Shown here one piece after another: positions 45,577 to 55,136 of a stretch of DNA of 64,000 nucleotides (position 1 is the first letter of the stretch; every line of letters starts with the position of its first letter). A program made the translations under genes and the position numbers. Location: the NCBI RefSeq assembly GCF_010729105.1, contig NZ_AP022573.1, forward strand, positions 682,001 to 746,000, read 5' to 3'. Origin of the DNA: Mycobacterium saskatchewanense. GTDB lineage: Bacteria; Actinomycetota; Actinomycetes; Mycobacteriales; Mycobacteriaceae. The notes under the pieces were generated by a model that worked only from the letters and a program-made list of their open reading frames with translations, had not been told where the DNA came from and searched no databases.

Positions 45577-47405
45577 CGCGCTCGCAATCAATCGCCGAAG
45601 ACGCCCGTAACGCACTGGTCGCCGGGCTGCTGGCATCCGGTATCTCGGTGAACGGGCTGCAACCGAGCCACAACCCCCAGGTCGCGGCGCAGATGTTCAC
45701 CACCGCGACCGCCCTGGATCCCGGGATGTGCGACGCCTGGCTGGCGCGGATGCTCGCCGGCGAGCAGAGCATCGAGGTGCTCGCGGGAGCGTGGGCTGCC
45801 GTCAGGACGTTCGGCTGGGAGACGCGCCGGCTCGGCGTGACGGAGCTGCAGTTCCGGCCCGAGGTTTCCGACGGCTTGTTCCTTCGGCTGGCCGTCACCA
45901 GCGTCGAGTCGCTGGCCTGCGCATTTGCCGCCGTCCTTGCCGAGGCCAAGCGCTACGAGGAGGCGGCGAAGCTGCTCGACGGCGTCGAGCCGCGCCAGCC
46001 GTTCGAGGAGGAACTGTTCGCCTACGTCCGCGGTGTGTTGTTCTTCCGCACCGGACGCTGGCCCGACGTGCTCCTGCAATTCCCGGAGGGGAAGCAGTGG
46101 CGCCAACCCGAGCTGAAGGCGGCGGGCGCGGCGATGGCGACGACGGCTTTGGCCTCCCTCGGGGTCTTCGAAGAGGCCTTCCGCCGCGGCGAGGCCGCCA
46201 TCGAAGGGGACCGCGTGCCCGGCGCGGCCAACATTGCCCTCTACACCCAGGGCATGTGCCTGCGGCACGTCGGCCGGGAAGAAGAGGCCATCGAGCTGCT
46301 CCGCCGGGTCTACTCGCGCGATCCGAAATTCGCCCCCGCCCGGGAGGCGCTGGACAACCCCAACTACCGGCTCGTGGTCACCGACCCCGAGACGATCGAG
46401 GCCCGCACCGATCCGTGGGACGCGGACAGCGCGCCGAGCCGCGCCCAGACCGAGGCGGCCCGCCACGCCGTGGAGGCCGCCAAGTACCTGGCCGAAGGGG
46501 ATGCCGAGCTGAACGCGATGCTCGGCATGGAGCGTGCCAAGCGTGAGATCAAGCTGATCAAGTCGACCACCAAGGTGAACCTGGCGCGCGCCAAGATGGG
46601 ACTGCCGGTGCCCGTGACGTCGCGCCACACCCTGTTGCTGGGCCCCCCAGGTACCGGCAAGACGTCGGTGGCGCGCGCGTTCAGCAAGCAGCTGTGCGGG
46701 CTGACCGTGCTGCGTAAGCCCGTGGTGGTGGAAACGAGCCGCACCAAGCTATTGGGCCGGTACATGGCCGACGCCGAGAAGAACACCGAGGAGATGCTCG
46801 AGGGCGCTCTGGGCGGGGCGGTGTTCTTCGACGAGATGCACACCCTGCACGAGAAGGGCTACCAGCAGGGCGACCCCTACGGCAACGCGATCATCAACAC
46901 CCTGCTGCTCTACATGGAGAACCATCGCGACGAGCTGGTTGTCTTCGGCGCCGGCTACGCCAAGGCGATGGAGAAGATGCTCGACGTGAACCAGGGTCTG
47001 CGCCGGCGTTTTTCGACCGTTATCGAGTTCTTCAGCTACAAGCCGGACGAGTTGGTCGCGCTGACAAAGCTGATGGGGCAGGAGAACCAGGACATCATCA
47101 CCGACGAGGACGTCGAGGTGCTCCTGCCGTCGTACACGAAGTTCTACCTGGACGAGAGCTACTCGGAAGACGGGGACCTGATTCGCGGCATCGACACGCT
47201 CGGTAATGCCGGCTTTGTGCGGAACGTGGTGGAAAAGGCCCGCGATCACCGCAGCTTCCGCCTGGACGACGAGGATTTGGACGACGTGCTGGCCAGCGAC
47301 CTCACGGAATTCAGCAACGCTCAGTTGCTGCGGTTCACCAGGCTCACCCGCGAAGACCTCGCGGAGGGCCTGGGCGCGGCGGTAGCCGAAAACAAGTCGA
47401 GCTAG
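45573..47405 (+). CDS. eccA5: ESX-5 AAA+ ATPase EccA5
   Basis: EccA5 is a cytosolic CbxX/CfxQ-type AAA+ ATPase thought to act on substrate-chaperone complexes. The 610-residue protein has a TPR-like N-terminal half (about residues 1-290) and a C-terminal AAA+ domain with Walker [10 protein letters not shown] (about residue 356) and Walker [11 protein letters not shown]. It is the last gene of the ESX-5 block and is followed by a hairpin with a T-rich tail. Confidence 0.96.
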   Translation: MTRSQSIAEDARNALVAGLLASGISVNGLQPSHNPQVAAQMFTTATALDPGMCDAWLARMLAGEQSIEVLAGAWAAVRTFGWETRRLGVTELQFRPEVSDGLFLRLAVTSVESLACAFAAVLAEAKRYEEAAKLLDGVEPRQPFEEELFAYVRGVLFFRTGRWPDVLLQFPEGKQWRQPELKAAGAAMATTALASLGVFEEAFRRGEAAIEGDRVPGAANIALYTQGMCLRHVGREEEAIELLRRVYSRDPKFAPAREALDNPNYRLVVTDPETIEARTDPWDADSAPSRAQTEAARHAVEAAKYLAEGDAELNAMLGMERAKREIKLIKSTTKVNLARAKMGLPVPVTSRHTLLLGPPGTGKTSVARAFSKQLCGLTVLRKPVVVETSRTKLLGRYMADAEKNTEEMLEGALGGAVFFDEMHTLHEKGYQQGDPYGNAIINTLLLYMENHRDELVVFGAGYAKAMEKMLDVNQGLRRRFSTVIEFFSYKPDELVALTKLMGQENQDIITDEDVEVLLPSYTKFYLDESYSEDGDLIRGIDTLGNAGFVRNVVEKARDHRSFRLDDEDLDDVLASDLTEFSNAQLLRFTRLTREDLAEGLGAAVAENKSS

Positions 47406-47440
47406 CCTCCCAGGCCGTCGAAGTTCCTCGGCAGCTAACT

Positions 47441-47476
47441 TCCGCGGCCGCGGCGGCGGCCGTCGGCGGGTTTTGT
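47441..47476 (+). terminator. Probable terminator after eccA5
   Basis: A GC-rich dyad (CGGCCG at 47445-47450 with CGGCCG at 47457-47462, flanked by CCG/CGG pairs) is followed by GGGTTTTGTTG, the most intrinsic-like signal in this part of the window. It lies about 40 bases after the eccA5 stop and would end the ESX-5 operon. Confidence 0.55.
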
Positions 47477-48044
47477 TGCAGCCGGCGCAGCGGGTCATGG
47501 TTCGCCGCAAACGGTGTCCGTTGCCGCCGCACGGCGAGTCACTCACCGCTCGGCGCCCTGATTGCCTCGATTTGCATTGACACCCGGTTACCCGCAGTTT
47601 CTGTCGCGTAAATTCCGATATCTGCCGGCAACTCCGGCTTCCAGCGGGATGCCAAACCATTTGTGTCGTCTATCGTTTGGGGTTGAAATGAGCGGAAAAG
47701 CCGCCTGACTTTATGCGCGCCGGATACGCTTTCGTAGCTATGAAGTTCCGATGAGAGGGCGCTGCACCGGGCAGATCGCGGCCGGTGACCTTCTCCGCTG
47801 TTGTGCAACCATCAGGGCACCCCGTGCCTACACGTGACGGGAGGTGCGTGAACTGGTCCGATTGACAGCGGCTGTATCGAATCGATGAGAATTCCCCCGA
47901 TCCGGCCGCGGCGCATGTCCTCCGTCTGGGCAGGTGTGGGCCAAGCGACCGAGCGCGCTGACCCGACGATGCGCACGCCTGCCGGCAGTTTGTGACAGTT
48001 CCTGGGCCACGGCCGGGTCGGGCAATCCCGTAAGGAGAAGTCCG
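47477..48044. other. Intergenic region upstream of PPE, no gene seen
   Basis: About 570 bases lie between the eccA5 terminator and the small ORF at 48045. The base composition is lower in GC than the flanking genes around 47560-47760, as expected for a promoter region. No conserved coding frame, tRNA or repeat was recognised. M. tuberculosis has lppT at this position; I see no lipoprotein here. Confidence 0.55.
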
Positions 48045-48203
48045 ATGTTCCATGCTGTGACAAGACTGGGGCCGCCGGCCGAACCGGCCGGTGCATCACG
48101 CCCCAGGCCACCGCAATTCGCGGTGCGCGCTCGAAATTCATTCGCAAACCCGCCGAGCTTATCGGTGTCCAGCGAAGCCCCCAACGCGGTTATCAAAGGT
48201 TGA
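48045..48203 (+). CDS. Small ORF in the PPE leader (52 aa)
   Basis: An ATG with a good AAGGAGA site (48033-48039) opens a 52-codon ORF ending 11 bases before the PPE start. The product (MFHAVTRLGPPAEPAG...) has no known motif. The next PPE gene has a comparably placed ORF (50037), and both share the context GGAGAA-N-TCCGATGT. It may be a vestigial PE gene or a leader ORF. Confidence 0.35.
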   Translation: MFHAVTRLGPPAEPAGASRPRPPQFAVRARNSFANPPSLSVSSEAPNAVIKG

Positions 48204-48214
48204 CGGGGCCGACA

Positions 48215-49426
48215 ATGGACTTCGGAGCATTGCCGCCGGAAATCAATTCCACGCGAATGTATTTTGGTCCCGGCTCGGCACCGATGCTGGCCGCCGCGGC
48301 CGCCTGGGACGGCTTGGCCGCCGAACTGCATTCGACGGCGTCGTCGTATCAAACCGTGATTTCGGGGCTGGTCGGTGAGGGCTGGCTGGGGCCCGCGTCG
48401 ACAACCATGGCGGCAGCCGTCTCGCCGTACATGCTGTGGATGACTCTCACCGGGGTGAAGGCGGAGCAAACCTCGGCCCAGGCATCGTCGGCGGCCGCCG
48501 CATACGAGGCGGCGTTCGCCATGACGGTACCTCCGGCGGCGGTCGCGGCCAACCGCGCTCAGCTTGCGGCGTTGGTGGCGACCAACCTGCTGGGCCAGAA
48601 CACGCCCGCGATCGCCGCGGCCGAGGCTCAGTACGGCGAGATGTGGGCGCAGGATGCGGCGGCGATGTACGGCTACGCCGCGAGTTCGGCGTCGGCGGCC
48701 GACCTGAAGTCGTTTGTGCAACCGCCCCAGACGACGAATCCCACGGGACAGACCGATCAGGCCTCGGCCGTCACCCAGGCCACCGGCGCGCCGGCGGCCT
48801 CCGGCGCGCAGGAGACCCTCAGTCAGCTGACGTCCGCGGTTCCGGCGGCGCTGCAACAACTAGCGACGCCGGCGGCCGACGGCCCGACGAGCCTCTGGGA
48901 CTTCCTGGACTCGAACTTCGTCAACGGGTTCGTGTCGGCGGGGTATACCAGCCCCGCCATCGTCCAGCAGACCGTGACGGCGTCGATGGCCGACATCAAC
49001 GCGGTGGCCGTCGCCGGGGAACCGGGAGCCACCGCACTGCCGCCAATGGGCGCCGGTTCCGGCAACGAGACCTGGGCGCCGCTGGGCACGCCCGTCGTGC
49101 CATACAGCTCGGCCGTCGCGCCGCTCGGCTCGCCGGCCGTGCCGGATGTGCAGTTCGGCGGCGTCTCGGCCGGCGTGAACCAGGCGGCAGCGGTTGGGCG
49201 TTTGTCCGTGCCGCAGGCCTGGACCGTGGCCGCTCAGGTGGAAAACCATGCCGGCGCGGCGCTTTCGGGTGGCGGGTGGAACAGCACCACCCTGCCGGAG
49301 ACCCCGGCCGGCGTACCGGGCATGCCGGGCATCCCCGCCGTGAGCAACGCTGGGCGCCACTTCGGCAACGGGCCGCGGTACGGATTCAACGTGACGGTCA
49401 TGCCGCGCCCGCCGGCCGCCGGCTAG
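48215..49426 (+). CDS. PPE-SVP family protein
   Basis: The 403-residue protein starts [20 protein letters not shown], has GWLGPAS as WxG turn, LGQNTPAIA in the tip and GRLSVPQAW in the C-terminal half, and ends RYGFNVTVMPRPPAAG. I chose the ATG at 48215. No PE gene precedes it, only the small ORF at 48045. Location just after eccA5 corresponds to the PPE28-PPE30 area of M. tuberculosis, but one-to-one orthology is not claimed. Confidence 0.9.
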   Translation: MDFGALPPEINSTRMYFGPGSAPMLAAAAAWDGLAAELHSTASSYQTVISGLVGEGWLGPASTTMAAAVSPYMLWMTLTGVKAEQTSAQASSAAAAYEAAFAMTVPPAAVAANRAQLAALVATNLLGQNTPAIAAAEAQYGEMWAQDAAAMYGYAASSASAADLKSFVQPPQTTNPTGQTDQASAVTQATGAPAASGAQETLSQLTSAVPAALQQLATPAADGPTSLWDFLDSNFVNGFVSAGYTSPAIVQQTVTASMADINAVAVAGEPGATALPPMGAGSGNETWAPLGTPVVPYSSAVAPLGSPAVPDVQFGGVSAGVNQAAAVGRLSVPQAWTVAAQVENHAGAALSGGGWNSTTLPETPAGVPGMPGIPAVSNAGRHFGNGPRYGFNVTVMPRPPAAG

Positions 49427-50036
49427 GGGGTCGCCAAAACCTTAGTGCGACACAGGGTTCGCGCAGTGCGGGATGATGCCACGACACGGCGCGGCGCCGC
49501 AGCAACGGTCGACAGCCGCGGTTGCGCTTGACGCGTCGACGAGTTCGGTGCACCATGGCCCTTGCATGCACCTCGCTAGGTGAGGCGTCTGCACGGACAT
49601 AGGCCACTGACCTCGAACGTCGAAAGACGCCCAGGGTCAGGACAGCTCTTCCCGGCTTAAGGGTTGAGCCCAAGTGGCTTCCGGTCGAGATCGGATACGC
49701 CGTGTGGTGCCAAAGCTCTGACGAGAGGGGTGCGGCGTCCGGGTAATTTCTCCCGTGTGCCCTCTCCCGCGCGTGCGCATTATGGCATCCCCGTGTGCCC
49801 TGGCCGTGAGGAGGTGAGAGCGAGATGAGCTCCGACGACAGTCCGTATCCGAAATCGACGACCATTTCGTTGCGATCCGGCCCCGGCTCTGCTTCCGCAG
49901 CCTGAACAGGTTCTCCCGCAAGGACTTACCCGCACGCGATCGCGCCGCTTCGCGTGCGCGGTGCGAGCATGCGCGGGCGGCGGTGATCAATGGCTGCCGG
50001 GGCGCGGGCCGCTCGCCTGCCGCGAGGAGAACTCCG
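49427..50036. other. Leader region of the next PPE gene, with a 26-codon ORF
   Basis: No ordinary gene is seen. At 49825-49905 a 26-codon ORF (MSSDDSPYPKS...) follows GAGGAGGTGAG (49808-49818), one of the best ribosome sites in the window. Its high-quality site suggests translation, perhaps as a leader peptide. Confidence 0.45.
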
Positions 50037-50153
50037 ATGTCGTTTGTAGCCACCAATTCCGCACCAGCGACCCGGGACGACCGCATATCGTTCTTGGCCG
50101 CAACGCAATTGACCGCACCCGCGGCCGCTCTTCAGTCGGGGGGCCGGCGATGA
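50037..50153 (+). CDS. Small PE-like ORF coupled to PPE (38 aa)
   Basis: The 38-codon ORF starts MSFVATNSAPATRDD, recalling the PE start MSFVTTQPEAL, then contains [16 protein letters not shown] and ends with a stop overlapping the PPE ATG (ATGA). A GAGGAGAA site lies upstream. It could be the remnant of a PE gene truncated to a coupling ORF. The resemblance is short and could be chance. Confidence 0.4.
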   Translation: MSFVATNSAPATRDDRISFLAATQLTAPAAALQSGGRR

Positions 50154-51325
50154 CCGCGGTGCTTGACTTTGCAACGCTGCCACCCGAAATCAATTCGGGT
50201 CGTTTGTATTCGGGTGCGGGTTCCGGCCCCATGCTGGCCGCGGCATCGGCGTGGAAGGGACTCGCCGCGGAGCTGCGGTCCACCGCGTTGTCGTATCACT
50301 CGGTGCTGTCCGCCCTGTGGGGCGAGGAGTGGCACGGCCCCGCAGCCGCGGCGATGGCGGCCGCCGCGATGCCGTACGTGGCGTGGATGGGCTCGACGGC
50401 CGCGCAGGCGGAGCAGGCCGGTGCCCAGGCCGAGGGGGCGGCGGCGGCCTACGACGCGGCATTCGCCGCCACCATTCCGCCGCCGGTGATCGCCGCCAAC
50501 CGCGTCCAGCTGATGGCGCTGATCGCGACGAACATCCTGGGACAGAACACCCCGGCGATCGCCGCCACGGAGGCGCAGTACGCGGAGATGTGGGCCCAGG
50601 ACGCGGCCGCAATGTATGGCTACGCGGCTTCATCGGCGACGGCCGCGCAACTCGACCCGTTCACCCAGCCGCAGCAGACGACCACCCCCGGCGGGATTGC
50701 CGGCCAGGCCGCCGCGGTCACGCAGGCCGCCGGGACGCCGGCCGGCGCCCAGCAATCGACCCTGGCGCAGTTCACCACCGCCGTGCCTGCGGTGCTGCAA
50801 AATCTCGCCTCGCCGGCGTCGGCCCCGTCATCGGGCGTCACCTCGGTATTGGATCCCAACAGCAACTTCTGGAACACGCTGACGTCGACCGGGGCGTTCA
50901 ACCCCGAACAGGTGGTGTCGGCGGTGACGAGCTCGACGCTGCTGGGCGCCGGCGGCAGTGCCACCAGCGACGTGGCGGGGTCGGTTGCGTCGCCCTTGTC
51001 CGGTGCTGCTATCGGAGCGGGCGGCCAGGGGATCTCGGGTATCGCGAGCCTGGGCGGCGCGGGCACCCCGGTGTCGGCGGGGCTGGGCCGCGCGTCGATG
51101 GTCGGCCCGGTCTCGGTGCCGCCTAGCTGGACGGCGCCCGCACCCCTGACGAGCCCGCTCGCTTCGACACTGGGCGGCACGCCGATGGTCGCCCCGCCGC
51201 CCGCAATGGCGACCGGCGCGCCCGGCATGCCCATCGGGGCCGTGGGGGGCCAGCCGTACGGGCGTGCGATGCCACAGTACGGTTTCCGTCCCAGTTTCGT
51301 GGCTCGCCCACCCGCCGCCGGCTAG
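50150..51325 (+). CDS. PPE-SVP family protein
   Basis: The 391-residue protein starts [20 protein letters not shown], with EWHGPAA as WxG turn, LGQNTPAIA tip, VGPVSVPPSW and a C terminus YGFRPSFVARPPAAG. The start overlaps the stop of the PE-like small ORF, suggesting coupled translation. It is a likely ESX-5 substrate and a close paralogue of the PPE at 48215 (similar N-terminal domain and tail). Confidence 0.91.
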   Translation: MTAVLDFATLPPEINSGRLYSGAGSGPMLAAASAWKGLAAELRSTALSYHSVLSALWGEEWHGPAAAAMAAAAMPYVAWMGSTAAQAEQAGAQAEGAAAAYDAAFAATIPPPVIAANRVQLMALIATNILGQNTPAIAATEAQYAEMWAQDAAAMYGYAASSATAAQLDPFTQPQQTTTPGGIAGQAAAVTQAAGTPAGAQQSTLAQFTTAVPAVLQNLASPASAPSSGVTSVLDPNSNFWNTLTSTGAFNPEQVVSAVTSSTLLGAGGSATSDVAGSVASPLSGAAIGAGGQGISGIASLGGAGTPVSAGLGRASMVGPVSVPPSWTAPAPLTSPLASTLGGTPMVAPPPAMATGAPGMPIGAVGGQPYGRAMPQYGFRPSFVARPPAAG

Positions 51326-51547
51326 CCCGATAGCCGCCGGGTGGAAGCGTCGTCCTCACATCGGGGGAGAGCGCGGATTGACCGCTCCGCAACATCCTCG
51401 CCACCCGGTGGCGCCGCGGCCAGGCCTCTCTGAGGGCGCCTACCACGGCAAACGAGACGTACTGCCCTCACAGTAAACACCCAGTAGCTAACCAGTGCTA
51501 CTGCAGCTATGGATGCGTACGCTAGATGAAATTCAGGGGAGTAGCGG

Positions 51548-51705
51548 ATGACGATCAACCACCAATTCGGCGACTTCGACGCCCACTGCGCCTCCGGGTG
51601 CGCCCGGGGCCGCGTCGTCGGATGGCCTACGACGGTCGGGTCAGTGGTCTACGGGCAGCCCAACCGCAACGGCCGGCAGTAGCGGCTCGTCGGCTCCACG
51701 TGGCC
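51548..51705 (+). pseudogene. Decayed esxN-like gene
   Basis: The frame starts MTINHQFGDFDAH, matching EsxN's MTINYQFGDVDSH, but after about 13 codons the middle is lost. The frame then picks up VVYGQPNRNGRQ, matching the EsxN segment VIYEQANSHGQ, and stops. Beyond the stop, bases 51690-51705 (GTCGGCTCCACGTGGCC region) still resemble the GSSW-coding end. The 40 bases upstream also resemble the esxM-esxN spacer (GGATGCGTACGCT versus GGCTGCGTACCCT). It is therefore a remnant of a second esx pair, not a functional gene. Confidence 0.72.
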
Positions 51706-52322
51706 GGCACGGACACCGCCGCTGCCATAACGCACAAATGAAGCCGATCTCGTCGGCCAATCTTGATCGGCCTCGGATCGGCGTAGTTCTATGCGTGTCG
51801 AATAAACCAATTCTTTTGTTTACGCCGACATAGGAGGTCGCCGGGAATGGGCGCACTGTCCAATTACTAGCGACGTTAGAAAACTGTTAAAAAACCCGCC
51901 AAAGCGGCGGCTCTCGTGTGAACCCGCAAGCAATTCGATTTCTGACGAAACGCCTCGGCGCTCGTTAATTTTGTGCTGCGTGGTAGTCGCTGATTAGGGC
52001 TTATGGCTGTCCGAAAGTTAGCTCGAATGAGTGGATCTCACACCCGGGGGTCGGCTCATGACATTTACTTTTAACCTTTTGATTACTGCACAGGAACGCA
52101 ATGCGAATACCGTTCGGTCACGATGGTCGCTACATTGGGCGATGCTTGTGGGTGAACGGAATGGGGCCGTCATCGCCATTTCTCCCAAAAAAGAGATTGG
52201 GGCCCTACCGTCGCTCGGCGGAACCGTTTCGATGGATTTGATTAGAGCTTCGGCGCCGATGCGGCAGGAGCAGTTGAGCGGCGCCTACCATGGCGGCCAC
52301 TTGAGGGGAGTGGAGGATATCG
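51706..52322. other. AT-rich leader region upstream of PPE
   Basis: This stretch is less GC-rich than its surroundings. It contains a 7-codon ORF (51847-51870, MGALSNY) behind a perfect AGGAGG (51832-51837), a minus-strand terminator-like hairpin (51889-51910), and presumably the promoter of the PPE operon at 52323. No longer coding frame is convincing. Confidence 0.5.
51889..51910 (-). terminator. Minus-strand intrinsic terminator
   Basis: Read on the minus strand: CCGCC-GCTTT-GGCGG followed by GTTTTTT. This is a compact stem with a true T-run, the clearest intrinsic terminator in the window. No minus-strand gene precedes it between 51911 and 52322, so it may end an antisense or small RNA. 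Confidence 0.55.
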
Positions 52323-53633
52323 ATGTTTGATTTCGGGGCGCTTCCGCCGGAGATCAACTCGGGCCGGATGTACGTCGGCGCGGGATCGGGGCCGCTGTTG
52401 GCCGCCGCGGCTGCGTGGGACGACCTGGCCGCTGAGCTGCAATCGACGGCGGCTTCCTACGGCGCCACCGTTCAGGGTCTCGCCGCCGGCCCGTGGACCG
52501 GTCCCTCCTCGATCGCGATGGCCTCGGCGGCCGCGCCTTATGTGGCGTGGATGAACACCACCGGCACGCAGGCCGAGCTAGCGGCCTCCCAGGCCAAGCT
52601 CGCCGCCGCCGCCTACGAGACCGCCTTCGCCGCGACGGTGCCGCCACCGGTCATCGCCGCCAACCGCGCGCTCCTGATGGCCCTGATCGCCACCAACTTC
52701 CTCGGGCAGAACACCCCCGCGATCGCGGCGACCGAAGCGCAGTACATGGAGATGTGGGCGCAGGACGCCGCCGCCATGTACGCCTACGCCACCTCCTCGG
52801 CGGGGGCGACCCAGCTCCAGACGTTCGTCGAGCCGCCGCAGACGACAAATTCCGCGGCGGCGCCAATGCAGGCCGCGGCGGCCAGCCAGGCCACCGCCAC
52901 CCCCGCGGCGGACATCGGAACGGAGCTGTCCCAGTTCATCAACTCGCTGCCGAGCGCGCTGCAGGGGCTGGGCAGCGGCTTGCTGAACTCACCGACCACG
53001 TCGGGGAATCTGCTGTCGGGACTCGATCTGCCGCAGTTGGTCAACCTGCCGCCGCTCCCGGCCGGGCTGCAGGCCGACCTGACGGCGTGGAACAACATCT
53101 TCAGCACCGCCGCCTCCGGCCCGTATTCACTCCAGGGCCTCAGCTCCATCCCCGGTGGTCCCTTCCTGTCGTTCGGGCAGGCATACGCGTGGGGCCAAAA
53201 CGGGCAAAGCGCCGCCGCCTACTTCGCTGGACCAAAGGCCATCACGGGGGCCCTGGCACCGCTCACCCAGGGGGCCAGCGCGGTGAAGCCGATGCTCAGC
53301 TCGGCCGTCACACCGATTTCGAGCTCCATGGGCAAGTCGGCGCTGGTCGGCAGCATGTCGGTCCCGCAGGGCTGGACCGAGGCGGCCCCCACGATCAAGA
53401 CGCTCGCCCAGGTGCTGCCCGCCAACACCGCCACCGCCGCTACCGCGTTCGCGGGCGAGGAGGGCGTCTTCAGCCAAATGGCCTTGTCCAGCCTGGCCGG
53501 ACGCGCAGTCGGCGCCGTCGCCTTCCAGCCCGCGGGCGGCAGCGGGGCCGCGATGGGCTCGCTCGGCGGCATCGTCGCCGAGGCCGACCCCGCCGCCGCC
53601 ACCATCATCGTGATCCCGGCGCTCGAGGACTGA
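52323..53633 (+). CDS. PPE-SVP family protein ending in TIIVIP
   Basis: The 436-residue protein starts [19 protein letters not shown], with GPWTGPSS (WxG), LGQNTPAIA and GSMSVPQGW. The C terminus ([13 protein letters not shown], then [19 protein letters not shown]) matches the PPE at 35588 rather than its plus-strand neighbours. It is the first gene of a PPE-PPE-DUF732 cassette that mirrors 33.7-36.9 kb. In M. tuberculosis this cassette corresponds to the PPE31-PPE33/Rv1810 area. Confidence 0.92.
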   Translation: MFDFGALPPEINSGRMYVGAGSGPLLAAAAAWDDLAAELQSTAASYGATVQGLAAGPWTGPSSIAMASAAAPYVAWMNTTGTQAELAASQAKLAAAAYETAFAATVPPPVIAANRALLMALIATNFLGQNTPAIAATEAQYMEMWAQDAAAMYAYATSSAGATQLQTFVEPPQTTNSAAAPMQAAAASQATATPAADIGTELSQFINSLPSALQGLGSGLLNSPTTSGNLLSGLDLPQLVNLPPLPAGLQADLTAWNNIFSTAASGPYSLQGLSSIPGGPFLSFGQAYAWGQNGQSAAAYFAGPKAITGALAPLTQGASAVKPMLSSAVTPISSSMGKSALVGSMSVPQGWTEAAPTIKTLAQVLPANTATAATAFAGEEGVFSQMALSSLAGRAVGAVAFQPAGGSGAAMGSLGGIVAEADPAAATIIVIPALED

Positions 53634-53703
53634 GCGCCGTGCCGACCCACGTCCGCCCAGCACCATCCACCCAGGCGCGCATCACCAGGCAAGGGGTACA
53701 GAA

Positions 53704-55107
53704 ATGATCTACGCAGCGTTCCCCCCGGAGTTCAACTCCGCCAGGATGTACGACGGTCCCGGCTCCGCCTCGCTGCGGGCCGCGGCGGCGGCTTGGGAGG
53801 GGCTGGCCGGCGAACTGCAGTCGACAGTGTCCTCGTATTCATCGGTGATCGACAGCTTGACCAACGGGGTATGGACCGGTCCCTCGTCGCTCAACATGGC
53901 GGCCGCGGTGACGCCCTATCTCGCCTGGATGCAGGGCACCGCCGCGCAGGCCGCCGAGGCCGCGTCGCAGGCCACCGCGGCGGCCACCGCGTACGAGACG
54001 GCCTTCGCGGCGCACGTGCCGCCGACCGAGATCGCGGCCAACCGCAGCCTGCTGGCCCAGTTGGTCGCAACCAACGTCTTCGGGCAGAACACCCCGGCCA
54101 TCGCGGCGACCGAAGTCCAGTACGCCGAGATGTGGGTGCAGGACGCGGTGGCCATGGACGACTATGCGGGCTCGTCGGCCGCCGCCGCCAATGTCACGCC
54201 GTTCCAGGAAGCGCCCCAGATCACCAACGCAGGCGGGTTGGCCAACCAGGCCGCCGCCGTGACCCAGGCGGCCGCGAGCCCACTCGGCAACGTGGGGACC
54301 CTGCTCACCCAGGCCCTGGACCCGCTGGGAGCGGGGAACCCGCTGCTGGCCACGCTGTCGAATCTCAGCACCGACTACACCACCACCCTGAACGGGTTGC
54401 TGAACTCCTTGTTCGGATCCGGCGCGTCAACTCTGTACACGAACCTGTACAACGCGGTCAAGGTTCCGTTGAGCTTCACCACCGGGTTCAACGACATCGG
54501 GCTGCTGACCAACTTCCCCGTCTCGCAGTTCCTGAAGTTCGCCCCGCCCATCGCGTATGGCGCTTTGCCGAAGGACGCGCTGGGCGCCGGCCTCGGGGCC
54601 GCCGGATTCACCCGCGGCACGCTGTTCAACGCGGTCACGGGAAGCATGGGCAACGCCGGCACCCTGGTCGGCAAGCTGTCGGTCCCGCCGAGCTGGGCCG
54701 CGGCCACGCCCACCATCCGAACGGTCGCCGCGGCCTTGTCCGCCGCCGGGCCGGAAGCGGTGCCTGCTGCGGCGCTCGGTCAGGGTGGGCTGCTCAGTTC
54801 GATGTCGGTGGCCGGGATGCTCGGCAGCGCCCTGGGCGCCGGGGCTCCCAGCGCATTGAGCCGGAACGGCGTCCGAGGCCGCGTCAAGCCGATGAAGGAA
54901 CTCAAGGACGCCCACTCGCCGGAGAAGCTGAAGCGGATCGTCGCCCAGATATCGGAGAAGCCCGAAAGCGTGCAGCACCACAACGTCGACCAGGAGGGTC
55001 TCGACGCTCTGCTCGAGCAGCTGGCGAAGAAACCCGGGATCCACGCGGTGCACCTGAAGAAGGGCGACAAGCCACAGGTCGTGCCCACGGACGCGCAAAT
55101 AGGTTAG
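53704..55107 (+). CDS. PPE protein with C-terminal extension domain
   Basis: The 467-residue protein starts MIYAAFPPEFNSARMYDGPG, with GVWTGPSS (WxG), FGQNTPAIA and GKLSVPPSW. After the SVP region comes a Lys/Glu-rich extension (from about residue 395) with RIVAQISEKPESVQHHN and KKPGIHAVHL, homologous to the end of the PPE at 34196. It follows the previous PPE by 70 bases and precedes a DUF732 gene by 29. The likely M. tuberculosis counterpart is Rv1809 (PPE33). Confidence 0.9.
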   Translation: MIYAAFPPEFNSARMYDGPGSASLRAAAAAWEGLAGELQSTVSSYSSVIDSLTNGVWTGPSSLNMAAAVTPYLAWMQGTAAQAAEAASQATAAATAYETAFAAHVPPTEIAANRSLLAQLVATNVFGQNTPAIAATEVQYAEMWVQDAVAMDDYAGSSAAAANVTPFQEAPQITNAGGLANQAAAVTQAAASPLGNVGTLLTQALDPLGAGNPLLATLSNLSTDYTTTLNGLLNSLFGSGASTLYTNLYNAVKVPLSFTTGFNDIGLLTNFPVSQFLKFAPPIAYGALPKDALGAGLGAAGFTRGTLFNAVTGSMGNAGTLVGKLSVPPSWAAATPTIRTVAAALSAAGPEAVPAAALGQGGLLSSMSVAGMLGSALGAGAPSALSRNGVRGRVKPMKELKDAHSPEKLKRIVAQISEKPESVQHHNVDQEGLDALLEQLAKKPGIHAVHLKKGDKPQVVPTDAQIG

Positions 55108-55136
55108 CGCCCAACGCGATTGGAGGATGGTCAGTT

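Noticed and set aside
52031..52330. 99-codon frame just before the PPE at 52323
   Set aside because: Low-GC region with promoter-like character; the frame has no ribosome site or motif and overlaps the PPE start in another frame.
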